Shown: positions 16,959 through 26,088 of the stretch, piece by piece
Layout: each line of letters opens with the position of its first letter
Numbering within the stretch: position 1 is the stretch's first letter
NCBI GenBank assembly: GCA_044375415.1
Contig: JBILMS010000013.1
Coordinates: 1 to 57,667, forward strand
Direction of reading: 5' to 3'
DNA: 57,667 nucleotides
Source: JAWXBG01 sp044375415
GTDB lineage: Bacteria; Bacteroidota; Bacteroidia; Flavobacteriales_D; Sanyastnellaceae
Notes under the pieces: generated by a model
Told to the model about the DNA's origin: nothing
The model's database searches: none
Seen by the model: the letters and a program-made list of their open reading frames with translations, nothing else
Program-made: the position numbers and the translations under genes

Positions 16959-17462
16959 TCCCTCCGGTGTGCCCTCCCGTAGAAACCTCACCATCCAAAG
17001 GACATCATGCCAGGCTCCGAATTTGAAGCCGACACGTCGAAAAATACCGACTTCTTCGAAATTCATTTTTTGATGAAACCGAACACTCGCATCATTCGGA
17101 AGAGTAATGATCGCATACACATTGAAGAATCCAAGACTCGTTAATTCTTCGAATAAAGTATCGTATAACTTCCTTGCACAACCCTTACCATGATTATCGG
17201 GTCGGATGTATACGGAACACTCTACCGACCATTGATACGCTTTTCGCTCTCGGTACGACGAGGCATAGGCGTATCCTACCACTTCGCCATTTTCTTCTGC
17301 GGCAAACCAAGGAAAACGTTTTGTGTATGTGTCTATCCTTTCGGCGAATTGCTCAACAGTAGGAGGTTCCAATTCAAAGCTCACACTGTTGTCGGTAACA
17401 AAAGGGCGATAGATTTCGAGCATGTCTTGTGCATCCGCACGACGAACCGGCCTGATCACCAT
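16944..17462 (-). CDS. GNAT acetyltransferase, phosphinothricin/methionine-sulfone acetyltransferase type
   Basis: A 172-aa N-acetyltransferase. It begins IRPVRRADAQDMLEIYRPFV and carries the acetyl-CoA loop RPDNHGKGCARKLYD (the Q/RxxGxG/A motif) and the C-terminal text GFKFGAWHDVLWM typical of the Pat/MnaT branch. Such enzymes acetylate methionine sulfone, methionine sulfoximine or similar amino acids. The last few residues and stop codon are encoded inside the heptamer repeat. It follows the cytochrome gene by 8 nt in the same direction, probably one transcript. Confidence 0.9.
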   Translation of the reverse strand: MVIRPVRRADAQDMLEIYRPFVTDNSVSFELEPPTVEQFAERIDTYTKRFPWFAAEENGEVVGYAYASSYRERKAYQWSVECSVYIRPDNHGKGCARKLYDTLFEELTSLGFFNVYAIITLPNDASVRFHQKMNFEEVGIFRRVGFKFGAWHDVLWMVRFLREGTPEGNYEL

Positions 17463-17470
17463 AACTACTT

Positions 17471-19438
17471 CTATTCTCTCAAAAGTTTCCGAATGATAGT
17501 GCCACGAGATGTTTCAGCCACCATAATGTAGGATCCCTTTGTTGTCGGAAGCGTAATTCTAAATCGATTTCCTTTTGTGTTTTGCGCACTAATCAATTTT
17601 CCATCGATAGAATAAATTGAAATTTCCGTAATGGAATTTTTGCCTGAATCAATCATCACGATACCTGTTGGACTCGGGTTTGATGAAACAGTAAACCACG
17701 CTTCGGAATTCTCGATTCCCACCACCGTGCTCTGAACAGTGGCCGCTACAACCTCAACAGGATCCGCTCCTTCTTCAAGGTACATTTCTTCAAAACTGTT
17801 GATTGTTGGGTGATCTATCGCAAACAACTCTTCATTCCACTTTGGCGGGGCGCTTTGATACATCAAACGAGCTGTAACTGTTATCTGTCCATCTACTCCG
17901 GTAATCGGAACGTGATATCTTATCGCATCCGTGCCACTACCCTCAACTCCGTTGAAGTAGTTGAAGTTGGGATCCGTTTCTGCTCCACCTGCAATGAGCG
18001 TGGTGTCGTAGGCAAAATGGCTCGTGCTAAAACCGATAGGCACCAACCTATTGTCTTTAATGGGATGATCCGCCCTTTCCAAGACGGTTGTTACGTTGTT
18101 GTTTACATCCCCCAACACCATTTCGTATATCTGCACTTCTTCAAAGTCGTTTGAGATAATATCATAGTGGGGCTCCCATGTGGCATTCTGACCCTGTACC
18201 TCGTAATTCGACATTAATTTTCCACTGTGGAAAATCTCATCACCATTTTCATCGGTAACCAAAAACTCGATGTACGCTCGTCTTGCAGGATATCCACTTG
18301 GAAATTTGTGTCCGGCCAGATTGCTCAATTTTACGGTGTACCGAGCAGTATCTCCATCGATTTCGCCTTCCGAAAGTTCTATAGTCGCTGTTTCATTTTG
18401 CAGCAGAGCTAATGTTCTTTCTATCACAACATCAAACTGATCTGCTGTGGCTGCAATGCCCAATTCATCAATTCGATTCTTCATCAACTCGAGCATAAAT
18501 GTATTTCCTCCTACAAGCCAATGCTGACCGTAAGGCTGTCTGCCCGGTAAAAACGCATAACCGGAAGCAACAACAATAGGCTCATCGATACGAGGCATGT
18601 GACATTCTTGACATTCTTTCTGAAGCAGTTCGTCGTTGTTGAAAGAACTATTCAACCACTCGTGGTAGGTTGCTTGTTCCACAAACTCTCCTCCGGTAAA
18701 GTTTCCTTCGAGATCGACCGTGTTTGTAAGGAGTGTATGACATCCTGCACACAGTTCGCTTTGAGAAACCTTGGGGTGACCAACGGGTTCAATTCCAACA
18801 AAACTTGTCATTGCCGGAGCGAATAATGGAATATCTCCCTCCCCAATTTCGAACAATGGACCAAACACCGTATCGGGACTGTAGTTTAGGATTCCTGAAA
18901 ATGTAAGCCCCATAAAATCCGGTCGCTGTTGATGGCACGCGCCACAAGCAACACCATCCAGTGCGATCGAATCTTCGACCATCTCTGCAAAAGAATAATG
19001 AGGATTTCCATCATATAAAGAAGCGTATTTCCCTTGCGGAGCGTGACAACTGGTACACTTATCCTCAAGTTCAACTTGATGATCGGGATTTACGGTAACT
19101 TCGTGAATAACCTTAGCTCTCCAAAAAGGATCTTTCGCCGAGTTAGCCATCATGGTCGCTCTCCAGCTATCGGTCATATTCACATCCTCGCCTTCGGATG
19201 TCATATTTGCATAATCAAGCGGATCATTTCCATGACAACCTGCACATTTTCCTGAACCGATAAAGACACTGTTTTCCCCAATAGGCAAAGTACCTACCAT
19301 CAGACGCGTCATTTCATCGTTGCTATGATATTTTCCCTTTTTGGGTGATGGTCCAAATGATTGAGAAAACATGAAAACGGTAAGAGCAATGGCTCCGGGT
19401 AACATCAGCCGCTTCAAAAGTAACTTCGTTTTACTCAT
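17471..19438 (-). CDS. Five-haem c-type cytochrome with T9SS type A sorting domain
   Basis: A 655-aa exported protein. The signal peptide is MSKTKLLLKRLMLPGAIALT and onward. Five CXXCH haem sites lie in the first ~290 residues (CAGCH, CTSCH, CGACH, CAGCH, CQECH), with the later motif NLAGHKFPSGYP seen in cytochrome c554-like proteins. A beta-rich region follows. The last ~75 residues form a type A T9SS tail (SSNPSPTGIV, then SIYSIDGKLI, ending TIIRKLLRE). A longer frame from 19477 is rejected because a -7-like box (CAAGTTTA on the plus strand, 19479-19486) overlaps that start. Inferred role: surface electron transfer. It is followed by the GNAT gene. Confidence 0.88.
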   Translation of the reverse strand: MSKTKLLLKRLMLPGAIALTVFMFSQSFGPSPKKGKYHSNDEMTRLMVGTLPIGENSVFIGSGKCAGCHGNDPLDYANMTSEGEDVNMTDSWRATMMANSAKDPFWRAKVIHEVTVNPDHQVELEDKCTSCHAPQGKYASLYDGNPHYSFAEMVEDSIALDGVACGACHQQRPDFMGLTFSGILNYSPDTVFGPLFEIGEGDIPLFAPAMTSFVGIEPVGHPKVSQSELCAGCHTLLTNTVDLEGNFTGGEFVEQATYHEWLNSSFNNDELLQKECQECHMPRIDEPIVVASGYAFLPGRQPYGQHWLVGGNTFMLELMKNRIDELGIAATADQFDVVIERTLALLQNETATIELSEGEIDGDTARYTVKLSNLAGHKFPSGYPARRAYIEFLVTDENGDEIFHSGKLMSNYEVQGQNATWEPHYDIISNDFEEVQIYEMVLGDVNNNVTTVLERADHPIKDNRLVPIGFSTSHFAYDTTLIAGGAETDPNFNYFNGVEGSGTDAIRYHVPITGVDGQITVTARLMYQSAPPKWNEELFAIDHPTINSFEEMYLEEGADPVEVVAATVQSTVVGIENSEAWFTVSSNPSPTGIVMIDSGKNSITEISIYSIDGKLISAQNTKGNRFRITLPTTKGSYIMVAETSRGTIIRKLLRE

Positions 19439-19551
19439 CTTGTCGTTATTGACGATATTGGTTTCGGTATTGAACATACAAGTTTACAGCATTTTAGCCT
19501 ACCGGAACTACATCAAATGTGAAGAACAAAGGTAACTCAGAAATGTTCTTA

Positions 19552-19848
19552 TTACCAGATCTCTACTTGATCAATCACTTGTTCACCAAGTTTTTCGTTA
19601 ATCAACTGCGGGATTTTAGACTTTGAAAATGAAAATTCTTCCTTTAAAACCCCGCTGTCCAAATAGATGATAAGCGTTTTACCCCTGAGCAAAATTTTCC
19701 TAGTCTTCTTAGAAATAAAGGGGCCCATCACTTCCTGGTAGCACTTTTCGATTTCAGCTAGATTGAATCGATCCTCCATTCCCTGATCCTTCAATATGCC
19801 TTTGATGATTTGGCCTATGCTATTGTTGTTGTATGTTCTGCCGGCCAT
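19552..19848 (-). CDS. dciA: DUF721/DciA-family protein
   Basis: A 98-aa protein of the DUF721 family, equivalent to DciA, which loads the replicative helicase DnaB in bacteria lacking DnaC. The core GQIIKGILKDQGMEDRF and the later LRGKTLIIYLDSGVLKEEFS are typical. It starts two bases after the end of recF, the classical Bacteroidota gene order, which supports the assignment. The gene is short but complete. Confidence 0.85.
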   Translation of the reverse strand: MAGRTYNNNSIGQIIKGILKDQGMEDRFNLAEIEKCYQEVMGPFISKKTRKILLRGKTLIIYLDSGVLKEEFSFSKSKIPQLINEKLGEQVIDQVEIW

Positions 19849-19850
19849 GG

Positions 19851-20963
19851 TTAGGTAGGAAATTCGCTTTTTATTGACTGTTGATTGGTATCGAAGATAC
19901 GCACTTCTATGTTAAGTTTATCGACCATAGATGGAACCCTGTCTACACTTGTATCAGTAATAAAGACTTGGCCATAGGTACCCTGAGAAACTTTATCCAT
20001 GATGGCCTGCACTCGGTTGCCGTCAATCCGGTCGAATAGATCGTCGAGCATCAGTATTGGTTTCACTCCCAATTTCGCATTTAAAATATCGTATTGAGCC
20101 AACTTAAGCGCGAGGACAAAGGTTTTTTGTTGACCTTGAGACCCGAATTTTTTCAGAGAATGGCCATGCACCGTCATATCCAGATCATCTTTGTGAATGC
20201 CGCTCGTAGTGCGCTCCAATTGAACGTCTTTACTAAAAGAATGTCGCAATAAATCTTCCATAGACTGAGACCGAAGTTCTGACTCGTAAACCAATGTTGG
20301 AACCTCTCTACCCCTGCTCAACTCTGAATAGACCTTTTCAAAAACAGGTAAGAATTCAGCAAAAAAAGCAAGCCTCGTCTCAAAGATGTAACCTGCATGC
20401 TCCGTTAGCATCATGTTCCATGGCTCTATGGCTGCATGGATTAGCTCCCGCTGACGACCTGAGCTTTTAAGCAAGGCATTTCGCTGCTGCAGAGCTTTGT
20501 TGTATATGATAAGTCTTTCTAAATACTCATGAGAATATTGTGAAATCAGACCATCCAAAAATTTACGACGAACTTCGCTACCTCCATCGATTAGGTCGAC
20601 ATCATAGGGCGAAATCATGACTCCGGGAAATAAGCCTATATGATCTGACAGCTTTTCGTAATCCTTTTTATTCCTTCGAAAAATCTTTTTCTGACCTTTT
20701 TTCACCGAACACGAAATGTGATCTTCTACTCCATCCTTTTCAAATATTCCGGAAATCATAAATTGATCTCCATCGGAGGTTATACACTGACTATCGATCG
20801 GATTAAAATAACTTTTACAAAACAAGAGGTAATGAACGGCATCGAGCACATTGGTTTTACCCGTGCCATTGTCGCCCACTAAAAAATTCACCTCGGGAGA
20901 GAATTGCCATTCCATCTCCCTGTAGCTCTTGAACTGTAAAACAAATAGCTTATTTAAAAACAT
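19851..20963 (-). CDS. recF: DNA replication and repair protein RecF
   Basis: A 370-aa SMC-like ATPase that helps load RecA at gaps. Walker A is GDNGTGKTNVLDAVHYL, the signature region includes KKFGSQGQQKTFVLALKLA, and Walker B is PILMLDDLFDRID. A slightly longer start at 20978 would overlap the preceding gene's stop. MFLNKLFVLQFKSYREM, from 20963, aligns with the usual RecF N-terminus and is preferred. It sits between the TraB-like gene and dciA in one operon. Confidence 0.95.
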   Translation of the reverse strand: MFLNKLFVLQFKSYREMEWQFSPEVNFLVGDNGTGKTNVLDAVHYLLFCKSYFNPIDSQCITSDGDQFMISGIFEKDGVEDHISCSVKKGQKKIFRRNKKDYEKLSDHIGLFPGVMISPYDVDLIDGGSEVRRKFLDGLISQYSHEYLERLIIYNKALQQRNALLKSSGRQRELIHAAIEPWNMMLTEHAGYIFETRLAFFAEFLPVFEKVYSELSRGREVPTLVYESELRSQSMEDLLRHSFSKDVQLERTTSGIHKDDLDMTVHGHSLKKFGSQGQQKTFVLALKLAQYDILNAKLGVKPILMLDDLFDRIDGNRVQAIMDKVSQGTYGQVFITDTSVDRVPSMVDKLNIEVRIFDTNQQSIKSEFPT

Positions 20964-20967
20964 CCGG

Positions 20968-23900
20968 TTAGTCCTCATAATAATTACTCATCCACGAATA
21001 CTGATTGCGATCTCGGGAATTTACCATCTGACGAATCGCCATTCTCTGCAATTCCTCAAAAGCATCGTCTTGCTCTTCGGGGGTCATTTTTTCCTGATCA
21101 AATTTACCCCTAGCTGTTTCCACAAAATCGGGTGAAGTTTCAATTTTTGAATGATCACTTGGGATGACACCTGCACAACACAATTTCCAATCAGATCTTT
21201 CCTCTGAATGAACCTTATAAAAATAAAGTTGACCCTTCCTATTTCTAAATTGAATAGGCTCGCAACGAATAAAAACCACACTGTCTACTTCGCCGGAGTA
21301 GTTTGTCGTTAAACGCTGCTTTACAATAAACTCTACCATGGCATCCTGATCTTTGTGCTTTTCGGGGAAAAGCGAATCCAATTTCAGGCCTTCTAAAGTT
21401 TGATATAAATCTATCTTCCCCTGCGTCGTCGAACAAAGAGTGTCTGTCAGGGCATCCGATACGGGAATTTTATTGGAATAATAGACGGAAACCAATGATA
21501 AAAGAATATCTGAATGTTTAGTCCTTTCGACGGATGTGAAAAAATCTGCCGCGGCCTTTTGATCCCTGAATGGAAGCAACAATCGCCACAGTACCTTCAT
21601 CGAATTGGTTTCGTTGTTGTTGCGGCGGTATTTCCCGGAACTCCATTTTTCATATTCATTCGCATCGGGTTCTTCCATTCTGTTTCTAGTAGAATTTGCT
21701 CGTCTATAATCGATTTTTGCTTTGTTCAAAATGGTAGAAAATAGCGAGGCGTAATCCTTTTTTGAAATCATACCGGAGTCGAGTAATACGGACATATGCC
21801 TATACAGCCCGTTTTCATATTCATCGATCTCCAAAAGTGGAAAAAGAGATTCTGTGATACCAACACATAACTCCATGGAATCTCTTAAATTTCTGAAGAT
21901 TCGGAGTACATCGGAGTTGTCAATTCCCAAAGGCGCACTTTCAACCAATAAATCACGAGTTCGCAAAACAGCTTCTCTTGTTTCTATATTCGAAATCAAT
22001 TCTAATGCGAAGGCCTGATTTTCGGTTGAATCCGCCCAAGCTTTGTATTTATCGGTCAAATAATCAAGCACTTTAGGATCATTAAAATAAACCAAATCCT
22101 GCATAAGTTCAAACTGGATGATTCTTCTTTCTTCGGCCGTTGACCATTTACTGATGTTATCCATCAAGGAAAAAATGGTTGTTGTATTATCAAATTCCAA
22201 GACGGTATAATCAATTAAATCGAAAGCCTGTTTATATGTGAGCGAATCATCGCTTGTAATATCTTCTATGAAATAGTCTGTTCGGTTTTGAAATCGATTG
22301 CCGGCATGTGTCGTATCAAAAGGTGTAAACGAGTTGTAGAATTTTTCCACAAATTGACTTGGGCCGGCGATGGAATCGTAGGTAGTTCGCAACACATAGG
22401 ATGAGGAGGGTCTGTAGATCGCTTTAATCCATTGAATGCGCTGTATCGATGTGTCACCCACCCACACATCATAAATCAGTGTACTATCAAGTCGCTGAAC
22501 TTCCTTTTTAGCAATTTTGTAATCCCCTTCATTTGTCCAATTACTGAGAATATACTTTTCAAAATAAGTAGAATCGACACTCATCTGATACTTACCCATC
22601 ATTTCATATTGTACCTCTACTGCTTCTCCCCCTTCGAGCGGCGAATAACTTGCCTCTGAAGATTTGCGTTCAAAAGGATTTTTATCTTCATCGTCTCCGC
22701 TATACCAATTCCACTCCTCGTTTACTTTGGGAAGTTTATAAGGTATTTCGAATCTTGCCATGATTGTGCTATCTGTTTGAATGGCAAAATTCCTACGATA
22801 AGTTGGAAGAGAGAACTTAATTCCGGAATATAACTTTTCCAGAACGGCTTCATTTGGATTGTGAACGGCGAATACATAACACAAAGTACCAACAAGGGAG
22901 TACCTTACTTTAATCTTGGATCCATCTTCGGTTTTGTAGGTACAATCGAAAGTGGGGTAATCCAAAAACGCAAGGGTATCACTCTCGATTAACCTCAGTT
23001 TCCGGGCTAGTCGATACGAATATTCTACCTCCGAAATTTCATAATGATCCGGTTCCATTCTCGATGTTGGAATATTCACCCTCAATACTTGAATAAATGA
23101 ATCAGCTATTTTATCGTGGGCAGAAATGCCTAAAGAATTATCGAGTCCTTGCAAAAACTCCATGGAGAAGTAAAGAGCAGAGGAAGGTAGATTTAATGAA
23201 AGTGATTTATCAGATACGGTTAGTTCTTTCCATTCTTCTTCTGCGGAATATAAAAACTTGAACGAGTTAAAAATTCGTTCACCATATCTCGACGCCGCCA
23301 ATTTCTGATGTCCATCGAGTCGGATCACCAACAGTTCCTGTTCCATCGAAATGATTCTATATCGATGATAATGTCCAAGTCTGTCTAGACTAATTATATC
23401 AAATGCCGGATAACCATTTATTACGATCTCTTTTTGAGACTCAATGGAGCCGGGAACATTTTCGTAAAGCAAGCTATCCAATGATCGAATAATATCCTGC
23501 GGTTTTTGTTTGCGCAATCCTGCATAGGTCTTGCAACGAATCATGAACAGAGACGATGCATTGGGTAAATCGGAAGAAGTTTCGACAAACATTTCGGAAG
23601 AAATCGGCGCTTGAAAAACAGGACCGGGCACATCGATTTCAAATAATCCCGAAACACTGGTGTACTTCGTAAAGGTGTTTGGATATTCTTTAGCCTCTAA
23701 AGCTTCGATCTTTTTTGCATTCCTACGTCCCGGTTTTATTGGTTTTAATGTGTATCCCAAATCGCGGAGCATCTCGATTACCCCCGTCTCTCCGGGTAAA
23801 TGTGCAGCTCCCATTCCAATAAACATGGTCTTAAATTTTAGAATAGAGTCTATCCGACCAACGAAGACCTGGTTTCGATATTCAAGAATGTATTTTTTCC

Positions 23901-24612
23901 ACCCTCCTGCACTTGTGAGATTGCTCAGAGAATCCAATAAATCGAGGTCGCCCTTTCTATAGGCAGACTCCAATTCTTCGAATAATGTATTTTCACCTCC
24001 CCAATCATCGTCTTGTGCCTTCAATTCATCCTTGTGATCCAGATTGTAGCGCGTGGCAAGGTCCATAGCATACTGCGATTCTTGTAGAGACTCTAGTCCA
24101 AAAATTTCCTTTTTCAGTTTTCTTCCACCTTTGTAAATAAAATAATCTAACCAACTGTCTTCTTCGTATTCCGCAGATTCACTGAGGTTTCGAGAGACTA
24201 TATAATTAGCATATCTCGGGAAAAATCGGAATGGACTTAACAAGTAGTTTTTGCTATCCATTCCATATCCAAACAAAAAACCATGCTCATCTTCAAAGTT
24301 TCCATAGGTTTCAAAACCCGAGGAATTATACATGGCATTCATCTCCAAAAGGTTGTCCTCACTGAGTTCGTCGGCTAACCATTGTTCATGATTTAATTCC
24401 AATGCTACCACGTCGACAAATTCTAGTGCATCAAAAAATGGATCGCCCAGATGGAAAGCTAATTTGCTGCTTACATGCATAGTTCCATACAAAAACGAAG
24501 GCTCAGCAAGTCCATTCCCTGAAATTTCCCATAAGAGTGTTGGCCATTTTTTCTCTTGTGCTTGAAAAAGAAGCGGTAAAAGAAACAACCCTGTAATTAT
24601 AAGTCTCTTCAT
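20968..24612 (-). CDS. TraB/GumN-domain protein with very large C-terminal region
   Basis: A 1,214-aa exported protein. A signal peptide (MKRLIITGLFLLPLLFQAQ) precedes a TraB/GumN domain (residues about 20-310) with the hallmark FLYGTMHVS and, at its end, GMGAAHLPGETGVIEMLRDLGY. TIKI-type members of this fold are metalloproteases, which the two conserved His/Glu patches would allow here. The remaining ~900 residues, with repeated strand-rich blocks and helical repeats late on, match nothing I recognise. The start at 24612 is set by the signal peptide and the -7 box at 24664-24671. The stop is 4 nt before the recF start. Confidence 0.8.
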   Translation of the reverse strand: MKRLIITGLFLLPLLFQAQEKKWPTLLWEISGNGLAEPSFLYGTMHVSSKLAFHLGDPFFDALEFVDVVALELNHEQWLADELSEDNLLEMNAMYNSSGFETYGNFEDEHGFLFGYGMDSKNYLLSPFRFFPRYANYIVSRNLSESAEYEEDSWLDYFIYKGGRKLKKEIFGLESLQESQYAMDLATRYNLDHKDELKAQDDDWGGENTLFEELESAYRKGDLDLLDSLSNLTSAGGWKKYILEYRNQVFVGRIDSILKFKTMFIGMGAAHLPGETGVIEMLRDLGYTLKPIKPGRRNAKKIEALEAKEYPNTFTKYTSVSGLFEIDVPGPVFQAPISSEMFVETSSDLPNASSLFMIRCKTYAGLRKQKPQDIIRSLDSLLYENVPGSIESQKEIVINGYPAFDIISLDRLGHYHRYRIISMEQELLVIRLDGHQKLAASRYGERIFNSFKFLYSAEEEWKELTVSDKSLSLNLPSSALYFSMEFLQGLDNSLGISAHDKIADSFIQVLRVNIPTSRMEPDHYEISEVEYSYRLARKLRLIESDTLAFLDYPTFDCTYKTEDGSKIKVRYSLVGTLCYVFAVHNPNEAVLEKLYSGIKFSLPTYRRNFAIQTDSTIMARFEIPYKLPKVNEEWNWYSGDDEDKNPFERKSSEASYSPLEGGEAVEVQYEMMGKYQMSVDSTYFEKYILSNWTNEGDYKIAKKEVQRLDSTLIYDVWVGDTSIQRIQWIKAIYRPSSSYVLRTTYDSIAGPSQFVEKFYNSFTPFDTTHAGNRFQNRTDYFIEDITSDDSLTYKQAFDLIDYTVLEFDNTTTIFSLMDNISKWSTAEERRIIQFELMQDLVYFNDPKVLDYLTDKYKAWADSTENQAFALELISNIETREAVLRTRDLLVESAPLGIDNSDVLRIFRNLRDSMELCVGITESLFPLLEIDEYENGLYRHMSVLLDSGMISKKDYASLFSTILNKAKIDYRRANSTRNRMEEPDANEYEKWSSGKYRRNNNETNSMKVLWRLLLPFRDQKAAADFFTSVERTKHSDILLSLVSVYYSNKIPVSDALTDTLCSTTQGKIDLYQTLEGLKLDSLFPEKHKDQDAMVEFIVKQRLTTNYSGEVDSVVFIRCEPIQFRNRKGQLYFYKVHSEERSDWKLCCAGVIPSDHSKIETSPDFVETARGKFDQEKMTPEEQDDAFEELQRMAIRQMVNSRDRNQYSWMSNYYED

Positions 24613-24663
24613 AATCAACGTTCTGAACTTGAAAATGGAGACAGAAATTGTTTTCATAGCCAA

Positions 24664-24671
24664 CAAAAGTA
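24664..24671 (-). promoter_or_regulatory. -7 box of the TraB-recF-dciA operon
   Basis: The minus strand reads TACTTTTG, an exact TAnnTTTG match, 51 nt before the ATG at 24612. It lies inside the longer frame that opens at 24702 and rules that start out. Confidence 0.65.
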
Positions 24672-24857
24672 AGGTCAGAAAGGTGTTTTCGGAATGCCAC
24701 AATATCCACTAATTCCTAATAATCGGTCTTTGAAGATGAATAGTGAGTCAAATTATAATCATTTGTTTTTCAGGTATATAACTTCCTTCAAAACAGAAAA
24801 ATGGCTTAGAACATGCACACTCAATCGCTTTACTGTTAAACGAATGGATAAATGGAT

Positions 24858-24865
24858 TATTTTCG
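24858..24865 (+). promoter_or_regulatory. Probable -7 box of the TPR protein-ribH pair
   Basis: TATTTTCG, the recurrent one-mismatch variant of TAnnTTTG, ends 21 nt before the ATG at 24887. Confidence 0.5.
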
Positions 24866-24886
24866 CACCTCTAAAAAAATGGAATA

Positions 24887-25579
24887 ATGGCCAAACAGGA
24901 CCAAAAAAACGAAACCATATTTGACGCTCAATCTGTTTATACCAAAACAGAATTATTCGTCGACAAAAACCGTAAAAAGCTGTTCATCGGAATAGGCGTA
25001 GTTGCTCTCGCACTCGTTAGTGTTTTTGGTTTCCAATACCTTTACTCTAATCCACGTCAGGAGAAAGCCGGAAATGATATCTGGAAACTCCAACAATACA
25101 TGGAAATGGATAGCACTGAATGGGCCTTGAATGGTGACGGTGAATTCGAAGGACTTCAGTCGATTGTCGATAACTACTCCGGTACACCCAGTGCTAAACT
25201 CGCACATTATTACTTAGGTATCATTTATAGAGATAAAGCAGAATACCAATCTGCTCTCGATCATTTCAAAGAGGCTGATTTTGATGATGAAGCCGTTGGA
25301 ATTATCGCCATGTGTAACGTCGGTGACATGTACATTGAATTGGACAACCTTGAAGAAGGTGCTTCTTGGATCGAAAAAGCAGCTAGAAAGGCCGCCGGTT
25401 CAGATTCAAAAGAGTTCCTCGGTCCTCAGTATTTATTGAAAGCCGCACGCGTTTACATTGAATTAGGCAACACAGATAAAGCAAAAGGTTTGTTGAAAGA
25501 AGTTAAAGACATTGCTCTTACCACTAGCAACGAACATGCGGAAGCTACCAAGTGGCTTGCACGTCTTTCTGTGAACTAA
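24887..25579 (+). CDS. Membrane-anchored tetratricopeptide-repeat protein
   Basis: A 230-aa protein with one N-terminal transmembrane helix (LFIGIGVVALALVSVFGFQYL, residues about 33-53) and a C-terminal part made of TPR-like helix pairs (LAHYYLGIIYRDKAEYQSALDHF; then another pair around residues 135-210). Orientation and size resemble YfgM, a periplasmic TPR protein that works with the SecYEG/PpiD chaperone. It ends three bases before ribH and is co-transcribed with it, an arrangement common in Bacteroidota. Confidence 0.82.
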   Translation: MAKQDQKNETIFDAQSVYTKTELFVDKNRKKLFIGIGVVALALVSVFGFQYLYSNPRQEKAGNDIWKLQQYMEMDSTEWALNGDGEFEGLQSIVDNYSGTPSAKLAHYYLGIIYRDKAEYQSALDHFKEADFDDEAVGIIAMCNVGDMYIELDNLEEGASWIEKAARKAAGSDSKEFLGPQYLLKAARVYIELGNTDKAKGLLKEVKDIALTTSNEHAEATKWLARLSVN

Positions 25580-25582
25580 TAG

Positions 25583-26086
25583 ATGGCAACCGGCGATCTC
25601 AGCTTATTCGACTCTGCCGGCCTTCCGGATGCATCTTCTTATAAGATAGGAATCGTTGTTTCTGAATGGAACAGCGAAATCACTGATAACCTTTTGCGCG
25701 GTTGCACACAAACTCTCTCCGACTGTGGAGTGCGTCTCGACAATATCCGCATTCACTATGTTCCCGGTAGCTTTGAACTCGCTTTAGGAGCACAACTCCT
25801 TCTCGAATCAAAAAATGTGCAGGCTGTTATTTGTTTGGGAAGCATTGTACGCGGAGAAACTCCTCACTTCGAATTTGTAAGTTTAGCCTGTGCCACAGGT
25901 ATCAAAGATGTAACGCTGAAATACGGGAAACCTGTAGTTTTTGGTGTTCTTACCGATGATAACATTTCTCAGGCTAGAGATCGTAGCGGTGGCAAACACG
26001 GCAACAAAGGTGTAGAGGCTGCCATCACGGCTATTAAAATGTTGGCGTACCAAAATGAGGTGGAAGACTCGTGGTTAGGGGTGTAA
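25583..26086 (+). CDS. ribH: 6,7-dimethyl-8-ribityllumazine synthase
   Basis: A 167-aa enzyme that condenses 5-amino-6-ribitylaminouracil with dihydroxybutanone phosphate, the next-to-last step of riboflavin synthesis. Visible signatures: VSEWNSEITDNLL, PGSFELALGAQLL, and CLGSIVRGETPHFEFV, with the catalytic His in the last. The C-terminal GGKHGNKGVEAA is conserved. Coupled to the TPR gene upstream, and its stop lies two bases from the stop of the convergent redoxin-like gene. Confidence 0.96.
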   Translation: MATGDLSLFDSAGLPDASSYKIGIVVSEWNSEITDNLLRGCTQTLSDCGVRLDNIRIHYVPGSFELALGAQLLLESKNVQAVICLGSIVRGETPHFEFVSLACATGIKDVTLKYGKPVVFGVLTDDNISQARDRSGGKHGNKGVEAAITAIKMLAYQNEVEDSWLGV

Positions 26087-26088
26087 TC

